From Bradyrhizobium sp. NAS96.2 (GTDB lineage: Bacteria; Pseudomonadota; Alphaproteobacteria; Rhizobiales; Xanthobacteraceae), in NCBI RefSeq assembly GCF_001908235.1, contig NZ_LGHK01000055.1, positions 1-64,000 of the forward strand: a stretch of 64,000 nucleotides of DNA. Reading direction: 5' to 3'. The translations under genes and the position numbers were made by a program. Each line of letters opens with the position of its first letter. Position 1 is the stretch's first letter. The notes under the pieces were generated by a model. It did no database searches and was not told the origin of the DNA. It was given only the letters and a program-made list of their open reading frames with translations. Below are positions 51,860-61,451 of this stretch, one piece after another.

Positions 51860-52723
51860 ATGGGATTGTCTTGGCAACAAGGTCCGCTGTCACCGGGCGC
51901 GGTCGGCCGGTTCCTCGTGACCGAGCCATTGCCGAAGCGATTGCTTTATGTTGAGCGGCTGCGCCGGCGGATGCGAGTGCGTTTCGGCGGCGCCTGGGTC
52001 GCCGATAGCGAAAACGTGCTGCTCCTGTTCGAGCCGGCCCGTTATCCGGTCGCCTACTTCCCCGAGGCCGATATCGCGTCGGGCGTCCTCGAGCGCGCCG
52101 AGCAAGTCACCCAGCATGCCGATCTCGGAGCTACCGCCTGGTACAGCGTCCGCGCCGACGCGCAGCACGTTGCGGCGCGCGGGGCGTGGCAGCACACCGG
52201 CCTGCCGGCCCACGCCAGCGACCTGCAGGGGCGCATCGCCTTCGCCTGGCGGGCGATGGATGCGTTCTACGAGGAAGACGAGCGGATCGTCGGTCACGCC
52301 GCCGATCCCTACCACCGCATCGACATTCGCCAGGCCTCGCGCAATCTCGTGGTCCGCCACGGCGACCGCGTCGTCGCCGACACTAAGCGGCCGCTGGTGC
52401 TCTACGAGTCCGGCTTCGCGCCGCGCTGGTACGTTCCGCGCGAGGACATCGCCGAAGCGGCGCTCGCGCCGGTGAAGCTGCAGACCTTCTGCCCCTACAA
52501 GGGGCTGTGCAGCTACTTCTCCATCGGCGACGCGCGTCAGGCGGCCTGGTCATATCCGGACCCCTATCCCGAGGTGCGCCGCATCGCCAACCTGGTCTCG
52601 TTCGAGCCTGACGTGGTCACGGTCCATCTCGACGGCGTTCAGCTGCGTCTTGAGCCGGGCCAGTCTGTGGTGCCGCACGGCCCCGACCGCAACCTCGATG
52701 TCGAAGAGTTCGCCCGCGCGTGA
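51860..52723 (+). CDS. DUF427 domain protein (two repeats)
   Basis: A protein of 287 residues with two DUF427 units, about 35-150 (RVRFGGAWVADSENVLLLFE, PVAYFPEADI) and 160-260 (LVVRHGDRVVADTKRPLVLY, RWYVPREDI, TFCPYKGLCSYFSI). The family is small, beta-rich and of unknown function, often near oxidoreductases. Its TGA overlaps the GTG start of the MOSC-reductase gene, a strong sign that the two work together. Tandem DUF427 proteins of this length are common in actinobacteria and rhizobia. Confidence 0.85.
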   Translation: MGLSWQQGPLSPGAVGRFLVTEPLPKRLLYVERLRRRMRVRFGGAWVADSENVLLLFEPARYPVAYFPEADIASGVLERAEQVTQHADLGATAWYSVRADAQHVAARGAWQHTGLPAHASDLQGRIAFAWRAMDAFYEEDERIVGHAADPYHRIDIRQASRNLVVRHGDRVVADTKRPLVLYESGFAPRWYVPREDIAEAALAPVKLQTFCPYKGLCSYFSIGDARQAAWSYPDPYPEVRRIANLVSFEPDVVTVHLDGVQLRLEPGQSVVPHGPDRNLDVEEFARA

Positions 52724-54552
52724 ACAGTCGCGCGCAGCCCGCGGCCGCTGCGAACCGCGAGGCTGACCCATCTCAAGCGGAGCAGGACATGGCGCGACTG
52801 CTGTCGGTGAATGTCGGACTGCCGCGCGACATCGCGTGGAAGGGCCGCACAGTGCACACCGGGATCTGGAAGGATCCGGTGCAGGGCCGCTGCAAGGTCG
52901 GCCGGCTCAATCTCGCCGGTGATGGCCAGGGCGACCTCGCCGGTCATGGCGGCGAGATGCGCGCCGTGTTCGTCTACCAGATCGAATCCTATCGCCACTG
53001 GCAGGATCAGTTACAGCGGACCGATTTCGTCCACGGCCAGTTCGGCGAGAACTTCACGATCGAAGGTCTGCCGGACGACACCGTGTGCATCGGCGACCGC
53101 TACCGAATCGGCAGCGCGCTGTTCGAGGTCACGCAGCCGCGCGTGACCTGTTATCGCGTAGGCATCCGGGTCCGCGAGCCGCGGATGCCGGCCCTGCTGA
53201 CCTCGAGTGGACGGCCGGGCTTCTACTTCCGCGTCCTCGCCGAGGGCGAGGTCGGCGCGGGCGATGCGATCGTCAAGGTCGGCGAGGCGGACGAGCGCAT
53301 GACCGTCGCCGGGATCAACGCCCTGCTCTATTCGTCCGAGCATCCGCGCGACCGCCTCGAGCGCGCCTTGCGGATCGGAGCGCTTTCGCCGGGATGGCGC
53401 TGGTCGTTCGAGGCCTTGCTCAAGGGCCAGGCGAACGGCAGCGTGGGCGGCAATGCGGGGCTCGCGCCTGCGTCGGCCGCACATCCGGTCGCGCCGGGAT
53501 TTCGCCGGCTCGCGATCGCCGCGATCGATCGGGAGTCTGCCGACGTGCTCTCGTTGTCGATGCGCGATCCGGACGGCCGGCTGCTGCCGCCAGCACAGCC
53601 CGGCCAGTATGTCGTGCTGCGCCTGCGACCGGCCGGCGATGGCCCGCCCCTGCTCCGCAGCTACTCGCTATCGGGTCCGCCTTCGACGGAGCGGCATCGG
53701 ATTAGCGTGAAGATCGAGCCGAACGGAACTGCAGGCGCCTATCTGCGCGACCATGTCCGAACAGGCGATATCATCGACGTTTCGACGCCACGCGGCAACT
53801 TCCTGCTGCAACCCGGCGAGCGGCCCGTGGTGCTGCTCAGCGCGGGGATCGGCGCAACGCCGGTGCTGGCGATGCTGTCCGCGCTGGCGGAGGCGCGCTC
53901 GACACGCCGGATCCTGTGGCTGCATGCGGCGCGCGACAAACAGCACCATCCCTTTGCCGCTGAAGTCCGCCGCCTGATTGGCGCGCTCCCGCAAGGCCGC
54001 CTCTATGTCTGCTACAGCCGGCCCGGCCCGCATGACAGGATGGGCGAGGATTTTGACGCGGCCGGTCACCTGTCGCGATCAGCGTTCGATGCGGTAAGCA
54101 TGCCGCGAGAGGCCGACGTCTACATCTGCGGGCCCAATCGCTTCATGACGGACATGAAAGTGGCGCTGACCGCCTATGGCGTGGCGCCGGAACGCCAGTA
54201 CCTCGAAATGTTCAACGGCGGCGAGCAGCTCAATCCCGGCATTGTCGGCGCAGCACCGCGCGCGCCGCATCCGCCCGCCGGCGACAGCGACACAGGGCCA
54301 ATGATTTCGTTCGCGCGCAGCGGCGTCGCTGCGCACTGGAATGCGTCAGCCTATCAAAACATTCTGGAGCTAGCCGAGGCATGCGACGTGCCTGTGCGCT
54401 GGTCGTGCCGTACCGGCGTCTGTCATAACTGCGAAAGCGGCCTGATCTCCGGCACGGTCGCCTATGGGCCGCAGCCGCTCGACACGCCACCGGAAGGCAA
54501 CCTACTCATCTGCTGCTCTCAGCCGACGGGTGACATCGTTATCGATTTATGA
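52720..54552 (+). CDS. MOSC domain fused to a ferredoxin reductase with 2Fe-2S domain
   Basis: A protein of 610 residues starting at GTG 52720. It has a YiiM-like MOSC domain (about 25-235; GDLAGHGGEMRAVFVYQIES, GQFGENFTIEGL, CYRVGIRV), then an FAD domain (LLRSYSLSGPP, near 310), an NAD domain (VVLLSAGIGATPVLAML), and a C-terminal plant-type 2Fe-2S cluster (WSCRTGVCHNCESG plus a late Cys). MOSC proteins use a molybdenum cofactor to reduce N-hydroxylated compounds; here the electron-transfer chain is built into the same polypeptide. It is coupled to DUF427 upstream and VOC downstream by overlaps. Confidence 0.92.
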   Translation: MNSRAQPAAAANREADPSQAEQDMARLLSVNVGLPRDIAWKGRTVHTGIWKDPVQGRCKVGRLNLAGDGQGDLAGHGGEMRAVFVYQIESYRHWQDQLQRTDFVHGQFGENFTIEGLPDDTVCIGDRYRIGSALFEVTQPRVTCYRVGIRVREPRMPALLTSSGRPGFYFRVLAEGEVGAGDAIVKVGEADERMTVAGINALLYSSEHPRDRLERALRIGALSPGWRWSFEALLKGQANGSVGGNAGLAPASAAHPVAPGFRRLAIAAIDRESADVLSLSMRDPDGRLLPPAQPGQYVVLRLRPAGDGPPLLRSYSLSGPPSTERHRISVKIEPNGTAGAYLRDHVRTGDIIDVSTPRGNFLLQPGERPVVLLSAGIGATPVLAMLSALAEARSTRRILWLHAARDKQHHPFAAEVRRLIGALPQGRLYVCYSRPGPHDRMGEDFDAAGHLSRSAFDAVSMPREADVYICGPNRFMTDMKVALTAYGVAPERQYLEMFNGGEQLNPGIVGAAPRAPHPPAGDSDTGPMISFARSGVAAHWNASAYQNILELAEACDVPVRWSCRTGVCHNCESGLISGTVAYGPQPLDTPPEGNLLICCSQPTGDIVIDL

Positions 54553-55025
54553 TTGGGAAAGGTCTGACGATGAATACAACCAGTACGGAGGTCGTAAAGT
54601 TCTCAGTTGAGGTCATCACATTACCTGTAAGCGATATCGATCGCGCGCTGCGATTCTACGTCGATCAGGCTGGCTTTGCGCTTGATGTCGATTATGCGCC
54701 GAGCGATTTTTTTCGCGTGGTGCAGCTCACACCGCCGGGCTCTGGCTGCTCGATCCAGATCGGTAAGGGACTGACCGATGCGCTCCCCGGATCTCTACGT
54801 AACATATATCTTGTCGTGACTGACCTTGAGGCGGCGCGGAGGCGCCTACTCGAACGCGGCGTCGAGGTCAGTGCGATGCGACACAAGTTCCCCATTGACG
54901 CCTGGAACGGAGGTTTTGCGGCGGGGCTCGACCCTGCGCGCAGGGACTACGCAAGTTTCGCTGACTTCTCGGACGCAGATGGCAATCGCTGGGTGCTGCA
55001 GGAACGGGGCTACCGAAATTCGTAG
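54549..55025 (+). CDS. VOC-superfamily (glyoxalase-like) protein
   Basis: A protein of 158 residues with the paired beta-alpha-beta-beta-beta units of glyoxalase/bleomycin-resistance proteins: VEVITLPVSDIDRALRFYVD at the start, NIYLVVTDLEAARRRLLERG in the second unit, and FADFSDADGNRWVLQERG at the end. Metal ligands are plausible but not certain, and the substrate is unknown. The first ATG (54549) overlaps the reductase stop; an ATG at 54570 is also possible. Last gene of this operon. Confidence 0.87.
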   Translation: MIGKGLTMNTTSTEVVKFSVEVITLPVSDIDRALRFYVDQAGFALDVDYAPSDFFRVVQLTPPGSGCSIQIGKGLTDALPGSLRNIYLVVTDLEAARRRLLERGVEVSAMRHKFPIDAWNGGFAAGLDPARRDYASFADFSDADGNRWVLQERGYRNS

Positions 55026-55335
55026 GGAATTGTCGAACCCCGAGCCAATCGCCGATGGCCCGTCAGGACGCGCTGCCGAATGCCGACACCCGCGTGGCCC
55101 TTCTGAGACATACGGGACCGGCCGAACGACCGGTTTGCGCCGAGAGCTGCCTCCCTTCAACTGAGCCTTGCGCCCCAAGCTCGCAAGCTCCGACCTTTCT
55201 GCACGCTGCAATGCGCCACAGTACGCACCTGGCGAAAGCAGGATGAAAGTCTGACCGCGATCAGGTTAAATGAAAGTCACAACTTTGGAGAGTGCCCGGC
55301 TATGAAAGGAAGTGGAGGACGGCTCCCAACATAAC

Positions 55336-55628
55336 CTACGCCAAACCACGCGGTAGCAGCCGTTGCCACTACTCCCACTCAATCCTTTCGGACGACGTTT
55401 TCTCCTTGATTTGCAAGTACAAATGTCCACACCTGACGGACAAATCCCGACGGTATGCCCGCCGCATTCTTTTGGTCTTGAATTCACAGAAAAATTTGAG
55501 TTGCCCGCAATGCTGGCCATCTCGCCACCTATCGGAGTCAATCGGGTCATCAGTGGTGCCTGCGTAGACAAGACCACCATACCTGATCCGGTGCGGCGTC
55601 GCTTCAAATACCGTCGCAGATCAGGAAC
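55336..55628 (+). repeat. Dispersed repeat, copy C (about 290 bp)
   Basis: Third copy, from CTACGCCAAAC to ATCAGGAA, 293 bases, in the same orientation as A and B. Clear blocks are ACTCCCACTCAATC, GATTTGCAAGTACAAAT, GACGGACAAATC, CCGACGGTATGCCCGCCGCA, CTTGAATTCACAGAAAAAT and CTATCGGAGTCAATCG. The gene-free gap 55026-55806 contains only this repeat that I can recognise. Confidence 0.84.
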
Positions 55629-55806
55629 ACTTTAGTCCCTGCTGTTCGCTCGCCACTGTGCGCCAGCCAGAATGGTCCGTTGTGCGCCAGAAGGTACGTC
55701 GCAGTTCGACCCGAAACCCAAGCGGCGGCGGCAACAGACGGTCATCGGCAGGACGTCAAGTCACACTGGAAAGGCCGCGCAATCCCTGTCGACGGATTGT
55801 GATCGC

Positions 55807-56769
55807 TTAATACGCCTCTGCCACTGAGAGACTTCTCTTGAGGGCCGCCGCCCTCTCCTGCATTAATCTTTCGACCTCATCGCGTACACTCGCAATTTTT
55901 GTTACGCCCCCTACTCCATGGCCGGCGCTCCAGATATCACGCCACATTTTCATAAGTTCGGTATCGCGATTTACGCTGAAACCTTTGTGATTTCCGCCAT
56001 CGATAAAGCCCGACTTTTCCAGACTGGCGCGCAGCATGTTTGCCGGGATGCCAGTCAACTTGTCGGTCGTAACAACGTCGTCAGCGCCACTTTCGATAAG
56101 CATATCTCGATACCGTTGATCGGCCTCGCTTTCACGCGTTGCGATGAAAGTGGTGCCCATCAGCACAAAATCCGCTCCCGTCATTTCGGCGGCGGCGATC
56201 TGCTGTCCTGACGAAATACCTCCCGCAAGTGCGATCGGACCATCAAAAAAGCTTCGGACTTCCGCCAGGAACGCGAATGGATTTAGCCAGCCCGTATTGC
56301 CGCCCGCGCCGGCGCTTAGAAGCACCAATCCGTCTACCCCGGCTAACGCAGCGCGCCTTGCGTGGCGAACCGTCGCGGCATCGGAAAAGACCAGACCGCC
56401 ATAACTATGGATGCTGTCTATCAGACGATCTGGGGCGCCCACGCTGGATATGGCGATCGGCACCTTATGCTTGATCATCAAGTCGACGTCTGCATCGAGT
56501 CTCGTATTGCTCGCGTGGGCAATGAGGTTTACCGCGAATGGAGCCGTCGCGCCTGCGGTTTCCAGTTTCACGACAATATCGCTGATCCAGGAGTCGAGGA
56601 TCTCGGTGGTTCTCGCGTTGAGAGCTGGAATGGACCCAAGAATGCCGTTTGACGACGACGCCACGACGAGGTTTCGACCGGAAACGAGAAACATCGGCGC
56701 GACAAAGAGCGGCAACTTGAGCTTGGCCTTGAGCCGAGCGGTCACTTGTGGATCGCCATAGTTTCCCAT
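55807..56769 (-). CDS. Nitronate-monooxygenase-like flavoprotein, module III
   Basis: An FMN-binding TIM-barrel protein of 320 residues and a paralogue of the module II copy: LPLFVAPMFLVSGRN, AISSVGAPDRL, GVDGLVLLSAGAGGNTGW, GGISSGQQIAAAEM, TTFIATRES and WSAGHGVGGV. Whether it acts on nitronates, quinones or enoyl-CoA is not evident. It is the last gene of a four-gene operon, 22 bases after the isomerase gene. Confidence 0.85.
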   Translation of the reverse strand: MGNYGDPQVTARLKAKLKLPLFVAPMFLVSGRNLVVASSSNGILGSIPALNARTTEILDSWISDIVVKLETAGATAPFAVNLIAHASNTRLDADVDLMIKHKVPIAISSVGAPDRLIDSIHSYGGLVFSDAATVRHARRAALAGVDGLVLLSAGAGGNTGWLNPFAFLAEVRSFFDGPIALAGGISSGQQIAAAEMTGADFVLMGTTFIATRESEADQRYRDMLIESGADDVVTTDKLTGIPANMLRASLEKSGFIDGGNHKGFSVNRDTELMKMWRDIWSAGHGVGGVTKIASVRDEVERLMQERAAALKRSLSVAEAY

Positions 56770-56791
56770 TTCGATTACCTTTTACATACAG

Positions 56792-57550
56792 TCAGCTAAA
56801 TCGCGAGAAGTCGGCGCGGCGTTTCTCCTTGAACGCATCGACAGCTTCTTTTGCTTCAGCGCCGTGCTGGAGACGAACCAGATGCTCTATCTCGACCTTG
56901 ATCACCTCGCGAACGTCCTCCGCAATCGATCGCTTCATCAGCATTTTCGTCGTTCGAACCGATGCGGGCGGTTGCGCCGCGATGAGCGCCGCCTTCGCCT
57001 TGGCAATCTCCTCAACCTGATCGTTGGGAAACACTCCATTCACAATCCCGAGCTTCAGCGCCGTCGTCGCGTCGAACGCTTCTCCGGTAAACAGGATTTC
57101 GCTGGCGCGATGATGTCCGACCAGCCGGGGCAGCAAATAAGACGATGCACACTCCGGACAAACCGCCAACGGCACGAATGGAATTCTGAAGTTCGTGTGC
57201 GATCCGCAGTAGACGAGATCGCAGTGCAGAAGCATCGTCACGCCAATGCCGACGGCAATGCCGCATGGCGCGGCAATGATCGGCTTGCTGCACTCCGTCA
57301 ACGCACGCATGAACCGACCGTGCGGCCCGTCTGGCCCCTCGATCATGCCGTCGGACAAGTCGTTGCCGGCCGTAAAGCAATCAGCGCTCCCCGTCAGGAC
57401 GACGACCCGGACGGAAGCGTCGGTCTCGGCCCGTTCAAGAGCTTCTGCGAGGCATGAATACATCGCGCGCGTGAGCGCGTTTCGCTTGTCCGGCCGGTTC
57501 ACGCGAATGGTCAGAACCCGATCACAGATTTCGGTCAGCACGTCGTCCAT
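56792..57550 (-). CDS. Crotonase of the delta3-delta2-enoyl-CoA isomerase type
   Basis: A protein of 252 residues. The oxyanion segment is DCFTAGNDLSDGM. The first hydratase Glu is replaced (FRIPFVPLAVCPECASSYLL) and only the second-site Glu is kept (ASEILFTGEAF), the pattern of enoyl-CoA isomerases that shift double bonds. This would help degrade unsaturated or terpenoid chains. The ATG at 57550 is chosen; GTG at 57553 is an alternative. It follows the thiolase gene by 34 bases. Confidence 0.85.
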   Translation of the reverse strand: MDDVLTEICDRVLTIRVNRPDKRNALTRAMYSCLAEALERAETDASVRVVVLTGSADCFTAGNDLSDGMIEGPDGPHGRFMRALTECSKPIIAAPCGIAVGIGVTMLLHCDLVYCGSHTNFRIPFVPLAVCPECASSYLLPRLVGHHRASEILFTGEAFDATTALKLGIVNGVFPNDQVEEIAKAKAALIAAQPPASVRTTKMLMKRSIAEDVREVIKVEIEHLVRLQHGAEAKEAVDAFKEKRRADFSRFS

Positions 57551-57584
57551 CACGAGCGGTCCTTCAGTCACAGAGATCGGCGGC

Positions 57585-58832
57585 TCAGGCAACGGATCGC
57601 TCGAACACGGCAATATGGGCGACGGCTTCCTCAAACCCCCAGAGCCCACCGCCATTTTCCTGGACGGCGATCCGCGCCTTCTCGACTTGTCGCGACCCTG
57701 CCTCTCCCCGCAACTGCGCAACGAGCTCGAAGATCTGTCCGATGCCGGTCGCCCCGATCGGATGCCCCTTGGATTCGAGCCCGCCCGATGGGTTGATGGG
57801 CACGCGGCCGCCCAGCGTTGTCGCCCCACTCTGCGCAAACTTGCCGGCGGCTCCGAGCTCGCACAGTCCGAGATTGGCGCTCTGGATGAGTTCGCCGATC
57901 GCGGTGGCGTCATGGACCTCCACCACGTCGACGTCGTCCGGCGCCACGCCCGCCTGTTCATAGGCCGCTCTTGCCGTGAGCCGGGTGATGTGGTTATCGA
58001 GATCGTCACCTCCGCGCGCTGTCGCGGACCGGATGACGCTCGCCCGCACCTTGACGGCGCGAGACGCCTGAACGCCCAGGCGTTTGAGCGCCGCGCCGGT
58101 GCAGACGATGACAGCCGCGGCGCCGTCGGAAATCGGCGCACACATCGGCAGCGTCAACGGGTAGCTGATAGCGCGCCCCGCCAATACTTCGTCGGCCGTC
58201 ATCGATTTGCGATACTGCGCTCGCTCGTTATCGACCGCGTGGGTGTGGTTCTTGGCGGCGACAAAGGCCATCTGCTCCTGGGTGATGTCGTGCAAACGCA
58301 TCAACTGTCGACCGAGAGCGGCGTAGACATCCATGAAGACGCTGTAGGGCCGATCGGACACGCTTCCGGGAGGCGGTTCGACACCCTGGCCGAGAGCGAT
58401 CAACCGATCCGCATTTTCCTTCGGCGTGTGGACATCCCAACCCGAATCGAAGATGGCGAACATCTTCGCCTTGTCCTCGTCGTACATTTTCTCGGCGCCG
58501 ATCGCGAGGGCGACCTCGCCGGCTCCGGCGCGCAAATGGTTCACCGCGAGATTGAACGCGGACGACGCCGTCGCGCAGGCGTTTTCCACGTTGAAGACCG
58601 GGATTCCATGAAGGCCTTCGGGCAACAGCGCGACCTGCCCGCGGATGCAGGTCTGCCCCTCCATGAAACCCTGGACGGCGTTTCCAAAGAAAGCAGCCTG
58701 GATCTCGGATTTATCGATGCCCGCATCGCTTAACGCATCATTCAAAGCCCAGGCCACAAGCTTTTTCAGGCTCTTATCCAGATGCCGACCGAACGGTGTC
58801 ATCCCAACACCGATGATATAGACGTCTTCCAT
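57585..58832 (-). CDS. SCP-x-type thiolase with intact Cys, module III
   Basis: A protein of 415 residues. The active-site segment VENACATASSAFN retains the nucleophilic Cys, unlike the two other thiolase-fold proteins here; SKGHPIGATGIGQ supplies the His. True thiolysis of a 3-oxoacyl-CoA is expected. No DUF35 gene accompanies it. The ATG follows GAGGAATTCAC. It lies 15 bases after the ligase gene on the same strand. Confidence 0.9.
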   Translation of the reverse strand: MEDVYIIGVGMTPFGRHLDKSLKKLVAWALNDALSDAGIDKSEIQAAFFGNAVQGFMEGQTCIRGQVALLPEGLHGIPVFNVENACATASSAFNLAVNHLRAGAGEVALAIGAEKMYDEDKAKMFAIFDSGWDVHTPKENADRLIALGQGVEPPPGSVSDRPYSVFMDVYAALGRQLMRLHDITQEQMAFVAAKNHTHAVDNERAQYRKSMTADEVLAGRAISYPLTLPMCAPISDGAAAVIVCTGAALKRLGVQASRAVKVRASVIRSATARGGDDLDNHITRLTARAAYEQAGVAPDDVDVVEVHDATAIGELIQSANLGLCELGAAGKFAQSGATTLGGRVPINPSGGLESKGHPIGATGIGQIFELVAQLRGEAGSRQVEKARIAVQENGGGLWGFEEAVAHIAVFERSVA

Positions 58833-58847
58833 GTGAATTCCTCCGAA

Positions 58848-60401
58848 TTAGATTGAGCGCCAGTGGCCCTGCCAGAATTTTTCGCGCACCACGCGTCGCA
58901 ACAGCTTGCCGACGGGGCTGCGTGGCAACTCGCTCCAAATCTCCACGCGCTTGGGAGTCTTCATGCTGCCGAGGCGTTCGCGACACAGCGCCAATACCCC
59001 GTCTTCGGTCAACGCCTGGCCCGGCTTGAGCTGGATGACCGCAGTGACGGCCTCTCCCCACTTCTCATGCGGCGCTCCGACAACGATACAGTCCAGGACA
59101 GCCGGGATCTCGTAGATGATCTTTTCGATTTCCGAGGGGAAGATATTGAACGCGCCGCTAACGATCATGTCCTTCTTGCGATCCACGATCGTGACGAATC
59201 CCGCATCGTCCATGACCCCGACGTCACCGGTGTGGTGGAAGCCAAACGCACTGACTTCATCCGTGGCTTCGGGGTTCTTGTAGTAGCACTTCATCAGGGA
59301 TGGTATCCTGACCACAATCTCTCCTCGTTGCCCACGCGGGAGGATATTGCCGTCGTCGTCCATAATTTCGATGCGGACGTACTCCGCCGCACGCCCTGCG
59401 GAGCGCAGAACCGACTCGTTGAATGAACCGTCATTCAAGATGTAATCCTCGGGCGCTTTGACCGTCACCGGCATATGCGTTTCCGACTGCGCATAGGATT
59501 CCCACACAACGGGTCCCAGCAAGGCGACGATTTCCTTGAATTTTTCCGGCGAGATGGGAGCGGCCCCGGTCAGGCACATCTTCACCGATGAGAAGTCGGT
59601 GCTTTTGGCCTTTGGATGCATCAGGAGCGCGCCGATCATCGTTGGCGGCATGAACAGGTGCGTGATCCTTTCCTGCTCGATCAGGTGAAGGACTTTTTCG
59701 GCGTCGAAGCCCGACATGATCACGTTGGTGCCCGCGGAAGGATAGAACGCCATGGCAAACATTCCAGCGGCGTGCGAAAGCGGCGCTGTCGTCAGGACGC
59801 GCGAACGCGCTTGAATCCTGAAGGCCTTTTCCTGGGCGATCAGTCCTTGTTCGAGCGTATAATGGGTGTGCACGACGCCTTTCGACGGACCGGTCGTACC
59901 TCCCGTCGGCACAAGACACGCCCGCCGCATCATATCGGGCCTGGAGTACGGAAACTCATTGAACTTTCCGTCCAGCCAGCTCGCCAGGCTTTCCCCTTCG
60001 GTGGAATCGGCATCAATGCAGATCCATCTGCAGACTTTGCTATTGCCGGCCTTCAGTTGCCGCACCTCCTTTTCGTAACGGCTGTTGAAAAAGACCAGCT
60101 CGCCATCCATGAAGTCGAGCACTTCCGCATTGGTTTCGACAGCGTTGCGATCGTGCACGCCAACCCAGGCGAAATCGGCCCGGTTGATCCCCATCTGCAG
60201 CATGGAAATGCGGGGATCATTCGAGCTGTAGATCCCGATCACCGCTCCCGCCGTCAATCCGGGCTCGCGGCTCAAAGCCGTCGCAATCGCGTGCACTGTC
60301 CTGCGCGCTTCCGCGTAGGTCAGGCGCAGATCCCCGAAAACCGCAAACTCGACGTCGGGATTGGCAAGCGCCGTCTTTTCGAAATAGTCCGATACCCGCA
60401 C
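58848..60401 (-). CDS. AMP-dependent acyl-CoA ligase, module III
   Basis: An ANL ligase of about 517 residues. The P-loop is a variant, VPTGGTTGPSKGVVH; then ESYAQSETHMP, DRKKDMIVSGAFNIFPSEIE and the catalytic Lys in SPVGKLLRRVV. The GTG at 60401 is preferred because GGAGGG lies five bases before it and the coding resemblance begins there (SDYFEKTALANPD); ATG at 60464 or 60515 would extend the protein. The gene diverges from a hydratase gene, with operator III-1 between them, and leads the operon ligase-thiolase-isomerase-NMO. Confidence 0.88.
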   Translation of the reverse strand: MRVSDYFEKTALANPDVEFAVFGDLRLTYAEARRTVHAIATALSREPGLTAGAVIGIYSSNDPRISMLQMGINRADFAWVGVHDRNAVETNAEVLDFMDGELVFFNSRYEKEVRQLKAGNSKVCRWICIDADSTEGESLASWLDGKFNEFPYSRPDMMRRACLVPTGGTTGPSKGVVHTHYTLEQGLIAQEKAFRIQARSRVLTTAPLSHAAGMFAMAFYPSAGTNVIMSGFDAEKVLHLIEQERITHLFMPPTMIGALLMHPKAKSTDFSSVKMCLTGAAPISPEKFKEIVALLGPVVWESYAQSETHMPVTVKAPEDYILNDGSFNESVLRSAGRAAEYVRIEIMDDDGNILPRGQRGEIVVRIPSLMKCYYKNPEATDEVSAFGFHHTGDVGVMDDAGFVTIVDRKKDMIVSGAFNIFPSEIEKIIYEIPAVLDCIVVGAPHEKWGEAVTAVIQLKPGQALTEDGVLALCRERLGSMKTPKRVEIWSELPRSPVGKLLRRVVREKFWQGHWRSI

Positions 60402-60557
60402 TCTTCCCTCCCGGTGAGGCACGCTCCTGGTGCCCGGACTGGCTTTGCCTGCATGGAGTCGCATCGCATGTTCCGCCTGACGCGCGGGACCTGTAGTGAC
60501 GCGAGCCCAGCACAAACGAGCCCGGAACCATATTTATTACTTGATCGTCTCATTTTC

Positions 60558-60571
60558 TGACTTAAAAGTCA
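60558..60571. promoter_or_regulatory. Operator dyad III-1 (TGAC-N6-GTCA)
   Basis: TGACTTAAAAGTCA, a perfect 6-bp inverted repeat with a 2-base centre, lies in the divergent gap between the ligase and hydratase genes of module III. The same TGAC-N6-GTCA pattern recurs at three other module III promoters. Confidence 0.78.
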
Positions 60572-60608
60572 ATATTGATCGAAACCTCTTTTTGAGCAGG
60601 AGAAAAGC

Positions 60609-61382
60609 GTGGAGCCCCAGACCCAGAAGGTGATTTGCGAGCGTCGCGGTCACACCCTCGTCATTACCATCAACCGCCCTGAAGCCCGCAACGCCGTGGA
60701 CTATGAGACGTCGCTGCAGATGGAAGCCGCCCTGGATGCCCTCGATGCGGATCCGGACCTTCGCGTGGGCATCATTACGGGGTCGAACAAGACGTTTTCG
60801 GCGGGAGCGGACCTGAAAGCGGCCGCCAAAGGTGAGAGCTCGATCACCGAACGTCGCGGCGGCTTCGGTGCTTTTGCGCGCCCCTCGCTCAAGCCGACGA
60901 TTGCTGCTGTTGAAGGTTTCGCGGTGGGAGGCGGATTCGAGCTTTGTTTATCATGCGATCTCGTCGTCGCAGCGCGAGGCGCAAAATTCGGGCTGCCTGA
61001 GGTACGCCACAACGTGGTGGCGGTCGGAGGCGCCTTGTTTCGGCTCCCCAGGCGAATTCCCTACAATGTTGCTATGGAGATGGCGATCACCGGGCATTTC
61101 AGAAACGCCGAGGATCTTTACGGTCTCGGCTTCGTCAATCGGCTGGCCGAGGAAGGTCAAGCCTTATCCGTTGCCCTTTCGTTTGCCGAAGAAGTTCTTG
61201 CCAACGGACCGACCGCCGTGTGGGCAAGCCGCGAAATCATGTTCCAGTCCAACAACTGGACTGATGAAGGAGCCTGGAGCGAGCAGTGGAAGATTGCCCG
61301 GGTTGCGCTCGACAGCGAGGATGCAAAGGAAGGCCTGCGAGCCTTCGCAGAAAAGCGCAAACCCCAATGGAAGGGGCGCTAG
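60609..61382 (+). CDS. Enoyl-CoA hydratase (crotonase), module III
   Basis: A crotonase of 257 residues starting at GTG 60609 after GAGCAGGAGAAAAGC. The motifs KTFSAGADLKAAAKG, EGFAVGGGFELCLSCD, FGLPEVRHNVV and AMEMAITGHF show the oxyanion hole and both Glu residues. It is the paralogue of the module II hydratase, with equal length and the shared AFAEKRKPQWKGR ending. It converges on the SDR gene. Confidence 0.93.
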   Translation: MEPQTQKVICERRGHTLVITINRPEARNAVDYETSLQMEAALDALDADPDLRVGIITGSNKTFSAGADLKAAAKGESSITERRGGFGAFARPSLKPTIAAVEGFAVGGGFELCLSCDLVVAARGAKFGLPEVRHNVVAVGGALFRLPRRIPYNVAMEMAITGHFRNAEDLYGLGFVNRLAEEGQALSVALSFAEEVLANGPTAVWASREIMFQSNNWTDEGAWSEQWKIARVALDSEDAKEGLRAFAEKRKPQWKGR

Positions 61383-61451
61383 ATCATGCGGCGCGCCGCT
61401 CTTGATATAGCTCTATCGGTTGCGTTGAGGCAGGACCGTGTCCGGCCTCGC

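Noticed and set aside
55266..55607. Minus-strand open frame across repeat copy C
   Set aside because: Same reason; its Cys-rich reading is not kept in copy A, where stops occur.
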